Assembly: GCF_003265705.1 (NCBI RefSeq) | Contig: NW_020313044.1 | Location: forward strand, 1,342,463 to 1,406,462 | Direction: 5' to 3' | DNA: 64,000 bases | Origin: Callorhinus ursinus | Taxonomy: Eukaryota > Chordata > Mammalia > Carnivora > Otariidae | Shown here: piece after piece, positions 20,974 through 31,893 of the stretch | How the letters are laid out: every line of letters starts with the position of its first letter | Numbering within the stretch: position 1 is the stretch's first letter | Notes under the pieces: generated by a model | Seen by the model: the letters and a program-made list of their open reading frames with translations, nothing else | Told to the model about the DNA's origin: nothing | The model's database searches: none | Program-made: the position numbers and the translations under genes

Positions 20974-22030
20974 AAGTTCTCCCCCACAAAACCCTGGGGA
21001 AACTAGGACCCAACATAAGCTGAGGACTTTCCCAGCTCAGAAACCACCTCTGTAACCATGGAAAAAGAATGGTCATAGTAAGTGGGCAGGTGACCCCAAC
21101 TTATCAAGAAAGGCTCCCCTCCACCACCCCGCCCATAGAGAAATTTTTTTTTCCCCAAAGAGCTGTAAAATGACTCTGTCTTGTTATTTTCCCAGATTGG
21201 GAACTCAACTGTGTTTTGCAATAAATGCTAGACTATATATCCACCTGAGACCTTTTATTTCTCTCTTTAAAGGGAAACCTTAGTTTAAGAAAGGGAATGG
21301 GAAACTCTGTATATTCCAATTATGCACAAGGCTAAGGGAAAAACTGGAAATATCCAACCCCCTTGATATAAGTGTTTGAGAGATAATATAATTGAGAATC
21401 AGGAACTGGCCAATAGGAAAACAATCCAGACTCCCAGATTTAGAAGGTGTTATTTTAATGCAACCAAAGAAACTTGAGGGACAAGGAAGCCCTTTGAACT
21501 TGAACCATATTCAAAGTGTGTTTGCTCTCTTAACTTGGGCTTCCCGGGGTGTCTGTATGCCTCGGGGAGAACCTGGGCAAGAGACTAGGAAAGTTGTGGA
21601 TTCTACCTTCCTCATTTGCACTTCTACATCTTCCACTGGCAATCTTGGGGTGGGGAGCCCCTGGGAGCTCAACAACTGGTCTCCTAAATCTGAGCATCCC
21701 AGCTTTGGGAGTCTCCCATCTGTGCAAAGGCCAAGCACCCTGCAGGGAGGAGGTATTTCAGATATGTTGAATAAACAAGTAAAATGATCACCAAGAGTGG
21801 GGAAACACTTTCAGCCTAACGTTTTAAATTATAAAACAATTTAAATATTCAACAGTAGGGCAAACTAGTTGAATCATGGCCCCACAATGGAATATCAACC
21901 ATTAAAATAATATTCTGGAGAAACACTTAGCAACGTGAAAAACATACATGATATATTAAGTGAATAAAGTTAATTACAAAAACAGCGTGTTCAGGAAAAC
22001 CCAATTTTGTTTTTTAAAACAGGAAAATAC
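20974..22030. other. WNT8A downstream / intergenic, no gene seen
   Basis: Unique sequence containing the candidate poly(A) signal at 21220. The 131-codon frame at 21392 has overlapping antisense frames and no domain. Confidence 0.45.
21220..21225 (+). terminator. Candidate WNT8A polyadenylation signal
   Basis: AATAAA in a non-SINE context (TTTTGCAATAAATGC), about 1.06 kb after the WNT8A stop. SINE tails between here and the stop also contain AATAAA, so the real site is not certain. Confidence 0.35.
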
Positions 22031-22031
22031 T

Positions 22032-22119
22032 GGGGCATCTACTGGCTCAGTTAAGTCATGCCACGCTTGATCTCAGGGTCATGAGTTCAAGCCCCACATT
22101 GGGCATATAACTTACTTAA
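22032..22119 (+). mobile_element. Old short SINE
   Basis: GGGGCATCTACTGGCTCAG to AACTTACTTAAG. Confidence 0.85.
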
Positions 22120-22128
22120 GAAAATATG

Positions 22129-22320
22129 AGGGGCGCCTGGGTGGCTCAGTTGTTAGGTGTCTGCCTTTGGCTCAGGTCATGATCCCGGGGTCCTGGGATC
22201 GAGCTCCGCGTCGGGCTCCCTGCTCGGAGGGAAGCCTGCTTCTCCCTCTCCCACTCCCCCGGCTCCTGTTCCCTCTCTCGCTGTCTATCTCTGTCAAATG
22301 AATAAATAAAATCTTTAAAA
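22129..22320 (+). mobile_element. CAN-SINE inserted at the tail of the old SINE
   Basis: AAAATATGA at 22120-22128 and again right after the A-tail. Confidence 0.94.
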
Positions 22321-22446
22321 AAAATATGAAAACATTTGCTGTCATGTAATAAAATACAGTAATTTGTTTTCCTTTTTGTGTTTTTCTGTATTTTTACATT
22401 TCTCTACAATAAACAAATTTTTTCTTACCAAAAAGAATGAGTTACT

Positions 22447-22525
22447 GGGGGTACCTGGCTGGCTCAGTCAGTAGAGCATGTGACTCTTGATCTCAGGGTT
22501 GTGAGTTCGAGCCCCCTTAAAAATA
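22447..22525 (+). mobile_element. Old short SINE, shortened 3' part
   Basis: Ends GAGTTCGAGCCCCCTTAAAA, skipping the usual TTGGGTGTAGAG region. Confidence 0.85.
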
Positions 22526-22546
22526 AATAAATAGATAGATAGATAG
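22526..22546 (+). repeat. (TAGA)n microsatellite
   Basis: Four to five units between two SINEs, grown from the older SINE tail. Confidence 0.85.
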
Positions 22547-22730
22547 GGGCGCCTGGGTGGCGTATGCCTTCGGCTCAGGTCATGATCCCGGGGTCCTGGG
22601 ATGGAGCCCTGCATTGTGATCCCTGCTCAGCGGGGAGCCTGCTTCTCTCTCTCCCTCTGCCTGCCCCCCCCACTCTCTCTCTCTCAAAAGGATAAATAAA
22701 ATCTTTTTAAAAAATAAATGAATAAAAATT
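22546..22730 (+). mobile_element. CAN-SINE with head deletion
   Basis: GGGGCGCCTGGGTGGC jumps to GTATGCCTTCGG, losing TCAGTCGGTTAAGCGTC. Confidence 0.92.
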
Positions 22731-22734
22731 AAAA

Positions 22735-23122
22735 AAAATACTTGTCATAAAATACTTTTAGAAAAAAGAATGAGTTTTTTTTTTTAAATGCCAACAGGAA
22801 ATAACCCCTCTTTTTTTTTTTTAGTGAAAAGGAAGGTGAAATATTCATTAAGGAAGATGACATCTCAAGAGAAACCATAAGCAGGTACCTTGAAAGCTCA
22901 GTGGTCTCTATTCCTTCTGGTGCATTTATAACTCTCACAAGATGCCAGAGACAAGGAGAAATCCATTAAAGTGCAGCCTATGTCAAAGAAATGGAAGATT
23001 TCCTCTACCTCTCTCCTAAGAAAGTTTACAGAAAGACACCACAGTTAGTGACAGAGAAAGTGTCTGTGTGTGGTGGTAGTGGAAATAGGAACGAGACACT
23101 ACCTTAGCAAAAGAATTATGGT
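22735..23122. other. Intergenic, no gene seen
   Basis: Unique, with two A/T homopolymer runs near 22776 and 22810. Confidence 0.45.
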
Positions 23123-23140
23123 GAAGAAATAGGCAACCAA

Positions 23141-23320
23141 TGGAGCACCTGGATGGCTTAGTGGGTTAAGCCTCTGCCTTCGGCTCAGGTCATGATCCTG
23201 GAGTCCCAGGATCGAGTCTGGGGCTCCCTGCTTAGCAGGGAGCCTGCTTCTCCCTCTGCCCCTCACCCCACTCATGCTCTCTCTTTCTCTCAAATAAATA
23301 AATAAAATCTTGAAGAAGAA
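23141..23320 (+). mobile_element. CAN-SINE, full length
   Basis: Duplication GAAGAAATAGGCAACCAA at 23123-23140 and 23321-23338. Confidence 0.95.
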
Positions 23321-23339
23321 GAAGAAATAGGCAACCAAA

Positions 23340-25415
23340 AGAAAAGACTATTAACCTGGGGCTCAGAGAGAAACAAAAATCATAAAATGATGTGCCCTTG
23401 AAGTCAATCCTCCAGTAGACAAAGATGCCAAAGTACCCATCATGAAACCTGAGTTGTGACACTGTGCTAAGGAAATGAACAAACTAGATTTTTCTCCCTT
23501 CATTCCTAACTGAATCCCCAACCAAAGGACCCAGGTACTTGACGCTTTGACACCCCCCCCAACCCCCAGACCTTGCCCACATTCCCAAGTAATCCTAGGG
23601 GGGATTTTCAGAAACAAAACTATCCCTGCTGCCCTGTACAAACATGATCATTCAAGAAGAGCATGCCTTATGTCTTCTGTGGGTTTATATCTGAGGTTTT
23701 CAACTAATGAAACCCAGAGCAATTGGGAATTCCATGAAAAGAATTCCTACTACCCCAAAAAGCCCCTAGTCCCACTCCTCCCAAGTCTCTCTCATCCTCA
23801 TTGATCTTACCTTCATGGGGATCAATCACATCAACAAACCTTCCTACATAGACCCTGAGCCAGAAACTAAAGGAATTTAGATCTCTCTACATCCATCACC
23901 GTCCTGTCAAGGATTCATTCCAAGGCATTGCAGTGTTATTCAGATTCATTAGTTACAACCCCACCCTCCTTCCCTTTTGGCTCATCCTTAACAAACTGGC
24001 TATCATTAAGGTGACAGAACAGTAAAACTCCTATATTCAATAGGTTCAGGGCCCAAGACAGGCAGACTGGCCACAATCTCTGGTGGATCCTGAAAACCTG
24101 TTGAAAAAAGAATCAACTCAATGAGGTAAACCTGTCCGTGAAGCAATCCACATATTTCAGATGCAGGCACTACTTCACATGGCCTGGAGAATAGAAGCCT
24201 GTACTTTCTCAGTCTAGGTTAAGAGAAAAATATGCTTCTGCTTGCCAGGCCCCTCCAAAGCTTTTTCTCCTCCCCCTCCTCCTCCTTCCAGCTGACCTTT
24301 GCCTTGAGTAGAATTAGGGACTCCCAAGAAAACTCCCAAGCTGACCTTTGCCATGAGTAGAATTAGGGACTCCCTAGGTCTGTTCCTAGAGCTCCTGTGG
24401 GCCCCTGCCGTTCTCCTCAGGGCTTGCCAATGGGCAGTTTTAACAGCAAGGGGGAAAAGGAAGTAATGGAGCACCTCCTAAGTGCCAAGTGCTTAATATA
24501 TATTTATACGCTTCAATCCTGGGAACGATCCAATTAAAATTACGCAATTATTCCCCTCTTATTACTGAGGAAACCGTGGCTTAGGTAAGTTAAGCACCCA
24601 ACCCGAAATTAAACACAAGAAGGTGGATTTGAATTCAGGCTGCTATCACCCACATCTGTACTCTTTCTCGACACCACTGAGGCTCTGGGAGCCCAGGGAA
24701 TCTCTGGTGACATTCTTAACTGTCCTGACAGCTTTGCAGAATGACTACCATTCATATGCAGCGAAAGGTGCCCTCTTCCTCTCTCCTGGGCAAGCCGAAG
24801 AGTTAAATTTCTCAGCCCTTCTCCAGAATGGAGAAACCTAACTTTTGACTTGCAAAGGCCTTCCTTAGAATGATAAAGCAAGATAGCCTGACTCCTGCTG
24901 ACTTGGGAGGGCAGAATCCTGCTTCGTTAGGGGGTACTCAAAGAAAAAGGCTAACAATTATGGTCTATAGTACAGGTCAAAGTTTCAAAGAATGTCAAAG
25001 GAGGAGTGTTTATTTTAGAGGGCAGAGGAAGGAAAAACAGGATCCAGAGAAAGAAATTTCTAGCCCCAGACCACAAACTACTTATAATAATTGATCACAA
25101 AAGCCAGAGAGAGACTCAGGGCCCAGATACAGATGTTCGGGTTGGGGGAAATGAAATGAAAGCAAGAACCAGAGCAAGGCTTCAGGAGAAGTTAAAGACC
25201 TTTGAGTATGACTACAGCTCTAAACCAGCTAATCCCGCCGCATTCCCTAACAAGAGGGGGAAAAGCTGGTTTTAGAGGAGCAAAGTGTCCTGCCCGGTGT
25301 CACTAAAGGAGATGACTGAAGAGGTAACACTAGACTCCAAGGCCCTGAACATCGCCATGGCTGGTGCCCTGCCCACCCTGCCAGACTGCCCTTTTCATCA
25401 GGAAAGCGATGTTGG
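23340..25415. other. Intergenic, SINE-free 2.1 kb, no gene seen
   Basis: Holds a MIR-like segment (24480-24645, antisense; AATTATTCCCCTCTTATTAC) and a 49-base tandem duplication at 24290-24374. No coding exon recognised. Confidence 0.5.
24290..24374 (+). repeat. Two-copy tandem duplication, period 49
   Basis: AGCTGACCTTTGCCTTGAGT and the following 16 bases recur at 24339 with one mismatch in 36. Confidence 0.92.
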
Positions 25416-25432
25416 ATGACCAATGCAAGTAT

Positions 25433-25621
25433 TTTTTTTTTAAGATTTTATTTATTTATTTGAAAGAATGAGAGACAGAGAGCACGAGAGGGAAGAGGGT
25501 CAGAGGGAGAAGCAGACTCCCCGCTGAGCAGGGAGCCCGATGTGGGACTCGATCCCGGGACTCCAGGATCATGACCTGAGCCGAAGGCAGTCGCTTAACC
25601 AACTGAGCCACCCAGGCGCCC
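25433..25621 (-). mobile_element. CAN-SINE, full length
   Basis: Duplication TGACCAATGCAAGTATT (25416-25432), one mismatch in the copy from 25622. Confidence 0.95.
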
Positions 25622-25986
25622 TGACCAATTCAAGTATTGAGGAAATTAGGCCAAGGCTTCAGGAAGCCTCAGATTGTACTTGGTCAGCGAGGGAGTAGGG
25701 AGACTAGGGGTAAGGGAACTAGGCATGTGGGTAAGGGAAAAAGCCTGCTAGGGCACCAGGAGCCCAGATTCATTCCCACATTCCTCCCAGATTCTAGGTA
25801 CCTGCGCAGACCTATGTTGAGGTACTGAGGTCCCTTATCATTTCTTCACCAGGACCTTCTTGCAGTCCATAAGAGATCACTTGATTCAGCCACGTGCTTC
25901 TTAACATAAGAGCTCCTAATCAAAAGCCTAAGGAAGAGGAGAACACTGTATACTCTTGTTTTGAAAGACCATCAAGAGAGGAGCTT

Positions 25987-26187
25987 GGGGGCGCCTGGGT
26001 GGCTCAGATGGTTAAGCGTCTGCCTTCGGCTCAGGTCATGATCCCAGGGTCCTGGGATCGAGTCCCACATCGGGCTCCCTGCTCCTTGGGAGCCTGCTTC
26101 TCCCTCTGCTTCTCTCTCTCTCTCTCTCTCTCTCCTCCTCTGTCTCTCATGGATAAATAAAATAAAATTTTAAAAAAAAAAAAAAAA
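25987..26187 (+). mobile_element. CAN-SINE, first of a three-SINE cluster
   Basis: GAGAGGAGCTTGG on both sides (from 25975 and ~26189). Tail has a 17-base A-run. Confidence 0.93.
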
Positions 26188-26202
26188 AGAGAGAGGAGCT
26201 TG

Positions 26203-26383
26203 GGTTGCTCAGTCAGTTAAGCGTCTGCCTTGCGTTCATGATCCTGGGATGGAGCCCCGCGTCATCGGGCTCCCTGCTCGGCGGGGAGCCTGCTTCTCCT
26301 CCTCCCTCTGCCCCTCCACCACCGATCCTGCACGCTCTCTCTCTCACAAATAAATGAAGTCCTAAAAAAAAAAAAAAACAAGG
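26203..26383 (+). mobile_element. CAN-SINE, second in the cluster, head missing
   Basis: Starts at TTGCTCAGTCAGTTAAGCG. AGACCATCAAGAGA (25968) and AGACCGTCAAGGGA (~26389) bound it together with the first SINE. Confidence 0.9.
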
Positions 26384-26402
26384 AAAGAAAGACCGTCAAG
26401 GG

Positions 26403-26626
26403 AGGGGCGCCTGGGTGGTTCATTCAGTTAAGCGTCTGCCTTCCGCTCAGGTTATGATCCCAGAGTTCTGGGATAGAGTCCCCGCATCGGGCTCCTGGCT
26501 CAGTGCAGAGTCTGCTTCTCCCTGTCCCTCTGCACTTCCCCTTGCTCGAGCTCTCTCTCCTCTCTCTCTCTCTAACAAATAAAGAGAGAAAGAAAATCTT
26601 AAAAAGAAAAGAAGAGAAGAGAAGAG
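26403..26626 (+). mobile_element. CAN-SINE, third in the cluster
   Basis: Bounded by GACCGTCAAGGGA and GGCCATCAAGGGA. Tail has grown an AGAGA/GAAGA simple repeat. Confidence 0.92.
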
Positions 26627-26645
26627 AAAAAGGCCATCAAGGGAG

Positions 26646-27055
26646 AGGGGGCAACCAGCCCTTCTTTCCTTGTGATAAAGTGTTCATCAGGACATTTGCT
26701 GCATGTCTAACCTGAACCAGCACTGCTATATTTTAAGCTTACCAAATCCTCCAGGACCTCTCATTACGGATTCAGGCCTTCAAACTCTCCTTTTCTCCAA
26801 GCGACAGAACCCTAATTACTCCAGTGTCTCACTATTTCTCCCTCACACTCTTTTTTACTGCTCTCTGCTGTCACAGAGCTTTGATGCCCTCATCAAGCCC
26901 TACATGCATTTCCCCACGGCCTGCGTACATTTCTAACCCCCATCATTTCAGCGAGGTAGCCTTGATTCCTACTCCGTCAGCTGGGACCACAACCGTCAAA
27001 GCGGCAGTGGTGCAAGGGCAAGAACATGAAACTGACAACCGGGACACACTTGCTT
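26646..27055. other. Intergenic, no gene seen
   Basis: C/T-rich unique or very diverged sequence, perhaps L2. Frames of 77-100 codons carry no domain. Confidence 0.4.
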
Positions 27056-27260
27056 CTCCGCTCTCACCCTTGGAGATCTTATCTACTCCAAAATTCCAGT
27101 TCAATTTCCCTGCTGATGATGGCTAAATCCCCAACTCTGTGCAAATTCTAGGCACCACAGCTCTAATGCTTCACCAGCCATTTCTACTGGGATGACAACA
27201 TTAATTTTCTCTTATGACTTCTGTGGTCTAATGAAACTTTGAGTGACTGAGGCTTACTCC
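27056..27260 (+). repeat. Probable L2 fragment
   Basis: CTTGGAGATCTTATCTACTC, GATGATGGCTAAATCCCCAA and CATTTCTACTGGGATGACAA follow L2 order. Confidence 0.5.
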
Positions 27261-27296
27261 TGAATCTTCCCTGACTCCTCCCTCTGCTCTATTTTC

Positions 27297-27466
27297 TTTT
27301 TTTTTTTTTTAAGATTTTATTTATTTGACAGAGAGAGACACAGTGAGAGAAGGAACACAAGAAGGGGGAGTGGGAGAGGGAGAAGCAGGCTTCCTGCTGA
27401 GCAGGGAGCACGATGCGGGACTCGATCCCAGGGCCCTGGGATCATGACCTGAGCCACCCAGGCGCC
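27297..27466 (-). mobile_element. CAN-SINE with A-box deletion
   Basis: ATCATGACCTGAGCCACCCA joins directly, losing the GGCAGACGCTTAAC part. CTCTGCTCTATTTT on both sides. Confidence 0.93.
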
Positions 27467-27717
27467 CCCCTCTGCTCTATTTTTTATATTTAGTCATCTT
27501 CCTTTAGGTTTGGACTCCAAATCTGTACCCTCCTCTTCGTTACCTTTGCCTCCAGTCTTGACTAATACTGTTGTACCTTGTACCTGAATTTTGCACTAAA
27601 TTTTGCACTCAATAAATGATATTTTGCCTCTCAACTCTCCACTTAACACATTGTTACCATTTTTATCTTACTAATATATCACATTCAATTCATCATCATT
27701 TGATTTAAAAACAAACA

Positions 27718-27847
27718 AGGGCACCTGGCTGGCTCAATTGGTAGAACATGTGACTCTTGATATCTGGGTCAGAAGTTTGAGTCCCACGTTGAGGGGCAGA
27801 TTGTACTTAAAATTTTTAAAATCCTTAAAAAAAAAACAAAAACAAAA
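27718..27847 (+). mobile_element. Old short tRNA-derived SINE
   Basis: GGCACCTGGCTGGCTCAATT to GTACTTAAAATTTT. ACAAAACTT-like A-rich tail. Confidence 0.87.
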
Positions 27848-28440
27848 CTTGCAATGTCCTAGAGAATAAAATCTCAATTCTTTGGTCTTGACATTTCAGG
27901 TCTCCTAAACTGCACAATATCCCGCAGTAAACATTAAAGTATTTTTTCTATAAATATATTCTCATAAAAATTCAAACAATTTAGAAGTCAATAGACCAAA
28001 AAGTGAATAATCAGCTTTACTCCCTTCTTCCTCCAGCCCACCGCCCTTCCCACAGGTAACTGCTCCTAACTCACTTTTCCAATTCCATCCTTTGTTTCCT
28101 CAGCCCTAGCTAGACCAAATTATGATAGTTCCTCACATATAATATTCCCATTTAACTTCTGTGTCCCAGTGGAGACCATCTTCTTCCCTGAAATACTTTT
28201 GCCCTAACTACTGACTATCTAACTCAAACACTCTGTCCTTAAGGTTTATTGCCTGCTCCTTGAAATTGCCTTTTATTTGATAGAATCTAAATATCACTGC
28301 CTACAATATCTAGTCATTATGTATTTTTCTCTGTTTCAACAATAGAGCTGACAAGCCTCCCCTTTGGACGTAGGACCATGTTACCTCTCCATGCCTCCGT
28401 AACTCTGCAAGTGGTGGGTGATTACTGCTCTTCTAACATT
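27848..28440. other. Intergenic, no gene seen
   Basis: C/T-rich unique or very diverged L2-like sequence. No coding evidence. Confidence 0.4.
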
Positions 28441-28449
28441 AAATAGCTC

Positions 28450-28600
28450 ATGGAATCTCAGAGATGGAGAAGACCTTCACCATCTCCTACAGTCCTCTCA
28501 GCTTACAGATGAGGAAAGCTATTTGCCCAAGGTTATTTGGCTATAGGTAAAGGTCAAGCTGAAGATAGATCTCAGGTCTCCTAATTCCAAGTTCAAGCAA
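28450..28600 (-). repeat. MIR-like old SINE
   Basis: CTTACAGATGAGGAAAGC and TTGCCCAAGGTTATTTGGC, in MIR antisense order. Confidence 0.7.
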
Positions 28601-28731
28601 CCGCTTGGTCCTTTGCTCTGGAAAAGATCCATACAATTCTCAGGAGCAACCAGCTGGGTAATAACTCAGATAGGTAACTGATTGGGGAGGGCTTGGATAT
28701 GCTGTGTGAAATTTTAAAAAATTATTTATAT

Positions 28732-28917
28732 AGGGCGCCTGGGTGGCTCAGATGGTTAAGCGTCTGCCTTCGGTTCAGGTCATGATCCCAGGATCCTGGG
28801 ATCGAGTCCCGCATCGGGCTCCCTGCTCCTTGGGAGCCTGCTTCTCCCTCTACTTCTCTCTCTCTTTCTCTCTCTCCCTCTGTCTCTCATGAATAAATAA
28901 ATAAAATCTTTAAAGAA
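28732..28917 (+). mobile_element. CAN-SINE (CTCATGAATAAATAAAT sub-type)
   Basis: AAATTATTTATAT before and AAATTATATATATA after. An (AT)n array follows at 28918-28939. Confidence 0.94.
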
Positions 28918-28949
28918 ATTATATATATATATATATATAATTTGTTTTT

Positions 28950-29213
28950 GTTTTAAAGTAGGCTCCATGCCCAGCATGGAGCCCAGTGTGGGCCTTGAAC
29001 TCACAACCCTAAGATCAAGACCTGAGCTGAGATCAGAGTTAGTTGCTGTTTTTTTAAGATTTTATTTATTTATTTGACACATAGAAAGATAGAGAACACT
29101 AGCAGGGGGGAGTGGCAGACAGAGGGAGAGGGAGAAGAGCTCTCTTAAGCAACTAACTCCCTAGAGTTAGTTGCTTAACCAACTGAGCCACCCAGGTGCT
29201 GCCCCCTCACCCA
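28950..29213 (-). mobile_element. Old SINE split by a shorter - strand SINE
   Basis: Pieces 28950-29047 and 29163-29213. GAGTTAGTTGC is duplicated at the break. Confidence 0.85.
29048..29162 (-). mobile_element. CAN-SINE, 5'-truncated, with fold-back junction
   Basis: Tail and purine-rich body only. Its 5' side ends in 15 bases that are the exact inverse of the flanking target sequence. Confidence 0.88.
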
Positions 29214-29237
29214 AATTCTTCAGATAAAAAGAAAGGA

Positions 29238-29440
29238 GGGGCACTTGGGTGGCTCAGCTGGTTAAGGGTCTGCCTTTGGCTCAGGATGACCTGAGGATCA
29301 TGAGATCCCAGGGATCGAGCCCCGCATTGGGCTCCCTTCCCTGCTTCGTGGGGAGTCTGCTTCTCCCTCTCCCTGACCCCCGACTCATGCTCTCTCTCAC
29401 TCTCTCAAGTAAATAAATAAAACCTCTAAAAAAAAAAAAA
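29238..29440 (+). mobile_element. CAN-SINE, first of a tandem pair
   Basis: AAAGGAGG precedes both this and the next element. Confidence 0.92.
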
Positions 29441-29446
29441 AAGGAG

Positions 29447-29637
29447 GGGCGCCTGGGTGACTCAGTCAGTTAGGTGGTTGCCTTCGGCTCAGGTCATGAT
29501 CCCAGGGTCCTGGGATCAAGCCCCACATCGGGCTCCCTGCTCAGCGGAGAGCCTGCTTCTCCCTCTCTCTCTGCCTGCTGCTCTGCCTATTATGCTATCT
29601 CTCTGTCAAATTAAAAAAAAAAAAATCTAAAAAAAAA
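29447..29637 (+). mobile_element. CAN-SINE, second of a tandem pair
   Basis: Head GGGGCGCCTGGGTGACTCAG. The tail shows two separated A-runs. Confidence 0.92.
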
Positions 29638-29809
29638 AGAAGGATGGAGAAGAACATATGAAGTTTCCCAAACATACCATTGCCACTTACACCCAAGTGT
29701 AAGGGAAAGGTCATCCTGTTCCCCTTCTACACTACTTTTCATTGCATGTCCCTTTCTCTAGTAGTCCCCTTAACTTAGCTTCACCTGAATAAACATGCTG
29801 TAGGGCACA

Positions 29810-30150
29810 GGGGCGCCTGGCTGACTCAGTCAGAAGAGCACATGACTTTTTTTTTTTTAAGATTTTATTTATCTATTTCACAGAGAGAGATACAGCAGGA
29901 GAGAGAGAGGGAACACAAGCAGGGGGAGTGGGAGAGGGAGACGCAGACTTCCCACTGAGCAGGGAGCCCAATGCGGGGATTGATCCCAGGACCCCGGGAT
30001 CATGACCTGAGCCGAAGACAGATGCCCAACGACTGAGCCACCCAGGCACCCAAGGACATGACCCTTGATCTCAGGGTCATGAGTTTGAGCTCCACGTTGG
30101 GTGTAGAGATTATTTAAAAATAAATAAATAAATAAACTTTAAAAAATTGT
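29810..30150 (+). mobile_element. Old short SINE split by a - strand SINE
   Basis: Outer duplication TGTAGGGCACA at 29799-29809 and 30151-30161. Confidence 0.9.
29848..30052 (-). mobile_element. CAN-SINE nested in 29810-30150
   Basis: GCACATGAC / GGACATGAC on the two sides. Confidence 0.93.
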
Positions 30151-30334
30151 TGTAGGGCACAAAGTGACAGTCACCTGGGATTTCTGATATCTCTGGAAAC
30201 CCAGTGCTCTTTCTATCATTTCATGGTTTATGTCTGTTGTCCCAAGTATAATTGTAAGTGTGTCTCCTTTCACATTAAAAAGTACCCTGGCTTGATGATA
30301 GTTATATGTTGCTCCTATTTATAACCTATTTCAT

Positions 30335-30490
30335 TTATTCATTCACTTAATAAATATTCACTGAACACCGACTCTGTTATAAGCATAGCACAAATGCAGG
30401 GGATACAGAAGTTCATGACATTGACAGTTCTCTGCTCTCATGGAACTGGCATACTAGTGGAGGACACAAACAATGAGCAAATAAAAAAAA
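30335..30490 (-). repeat. L2 3'-end fragment
   Basis: TTAATAAATATTCACTGAAC, GGGGATACAGAAGTTCATG and CTCATGGAACTGGCATAC are L2 antisense landmarks. Confidence 0.7.
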
Positions 30491-30568
30491 TATTATTACA
30501 CATTGAGATAACTGTCATGATAGAAATGTGTACAGTTGTCATAATAAGGCAGCAACATCTTTAGAAAA

Positions 30569-30729
30569 AGGCACCTGGGTGGCTCAGTCGGTTAAGCAAG
30601 TGATCTCACTCAGGTCATGATCTTGTGGGATTGAACCCCATGTTGGGCTTTGTGCTCAGCCCCAAGTCTGCTTCAGATTCTCTCTCCCTGTCTCTCTGTC
30701 TCTCAAACAAATAAATAAAATCTTAAAAA
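30569..30729 (+). mobile_element. CAN-SINE, shortened older form
   Basis: GGCACCTGGGTGGCTCAGTC head, AAGTGATCTCACTCAGG replaces the usual middle. Tail AAATAAATAAAATC. Confidence 0.88.
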
Positions 30730-30739
30730 GAAAAAGTGG

Positions 30740-31430
30740 TCAGAGAAGGCTTTCTGTGAAGTTGAAATATAAGCTGATACCCAAAGGATGTACAGAATCT
30801 AATTATAAGAGCTTCAGGAAAGCATAATCCAGAAAGAAGCATCATAAGCAATCAAGCCCAAAGCAGAAAAGAGTTTGACAAATTCCAGGAGCTGATCAAA
30901 GTTTAATGATACAGGAGCATGGTTTGCATGTGGTGGCCTGAGGTTAAATTAGAGAAGTAGGAAGAGGTCAGATCATCTAAGATCTAGGGGGTCCCAGTAA
31001 AAAGTCTGAATTTTGCTCCAGAGGAATGGGAAGCCACTAAAAGATTTTAAGTGAAGTGGTGATAGGATCCTAATTACTGCGTAAGAAAACTCATACAGGC
31101 TGCCAAATGGAAAATGGACTGGAGAGAGGCAAGCATGGAAGCCTGGAGACAAAAGGGCAATTATATTAGGCCAGGCAAGAGCTGATGGTGGCTTGGACAA
31201 AGGTAGTGACAGAATGAATAGAGAGAGAACAGGGAAGATGAGAAGTATGTATAAATGAAGTAGGACCAATAAAATTTGTTGATGGACTGAATGTGGTGTG
31301 TAGGAGAAGAGCCAGGATCTAGGATAACTCTGGTTTTCTAGCTTTAGTTAGTGAGTGGCAGATGATGCCACTTACAGACATAGGCAAAACGAGAAAGAGC
31401 CAGGTTAGGGCTGATGGGAAGATGGGAATC
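30740..31430. repeat. Ancient interspersed repeat, family unsure; no gene
   Basis: GAATGGGAAGCCACTAAAAG, GGACTGGAGAGAGGCAAGC and AGGCCAGGCAAGAGCTGATG resemble a common old mammalian repeat, possibly L2-related. The 98-codon antisense frame is incidental. Confidence 0.4.
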
Positions 31431-31482
31431 AAGAGTTCTTTTAATTTCATTTCATTTCATTTATTTAAAGTTGGCTCCACGG

Positions 31483-31683
31483 GGGGTGCCTGGGTGGCTC
31501 AGTCATTAAGCGTCTGCCTTCCGCTCAGGTCATGATCCCAGGGTCCTGGGGTCGAGCCCCACGTCGGACTCCCTGCTCCGCGGGAAGCCTGCTTCTCCCT
31601 CTCCCACTCCCCCTGCTGTGTTCCCTCTCTTGCTGTGTCTCTCTCTGTTAAATAAATAAATAAAATCTTTTTAAAAATAAATA
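31483..31683 (+). mobile_element. CAN-SINE nested in the old SINE (first)
   Basis: AAAGTTGGCTCCACGG stands directly before and after it. Confidence 0.92.
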
Positions 31684-31701
31684 AATAAAGTTGGCTCCAC
31701 G

Positions 31702-31893
31702 GGGCACCTGGGTGGCTCAGTCAGTTAACTGTCTGCTTTTGGCTCAGGTCATGATCCCAGGGTTCTGGGAAAGAGCCCAGCATTGGGCTCCCTGCTTAGC
31801 GGGGAGTCTGCTTCTCCCTCACCCTCTGTTGCTCCCCCTGCCTGTATTCTTTCTCTCTTTGTCAAATAAATAAATAAATCTTTAAAAAAATAA
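31702..31893 (+). mobile_element. CAN-SINE nested in the old SINE (second)
   Basis: AAAGTTGGCTCCAC before, AAAGTAGGCTCCAC after. Confidence 0.92.
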
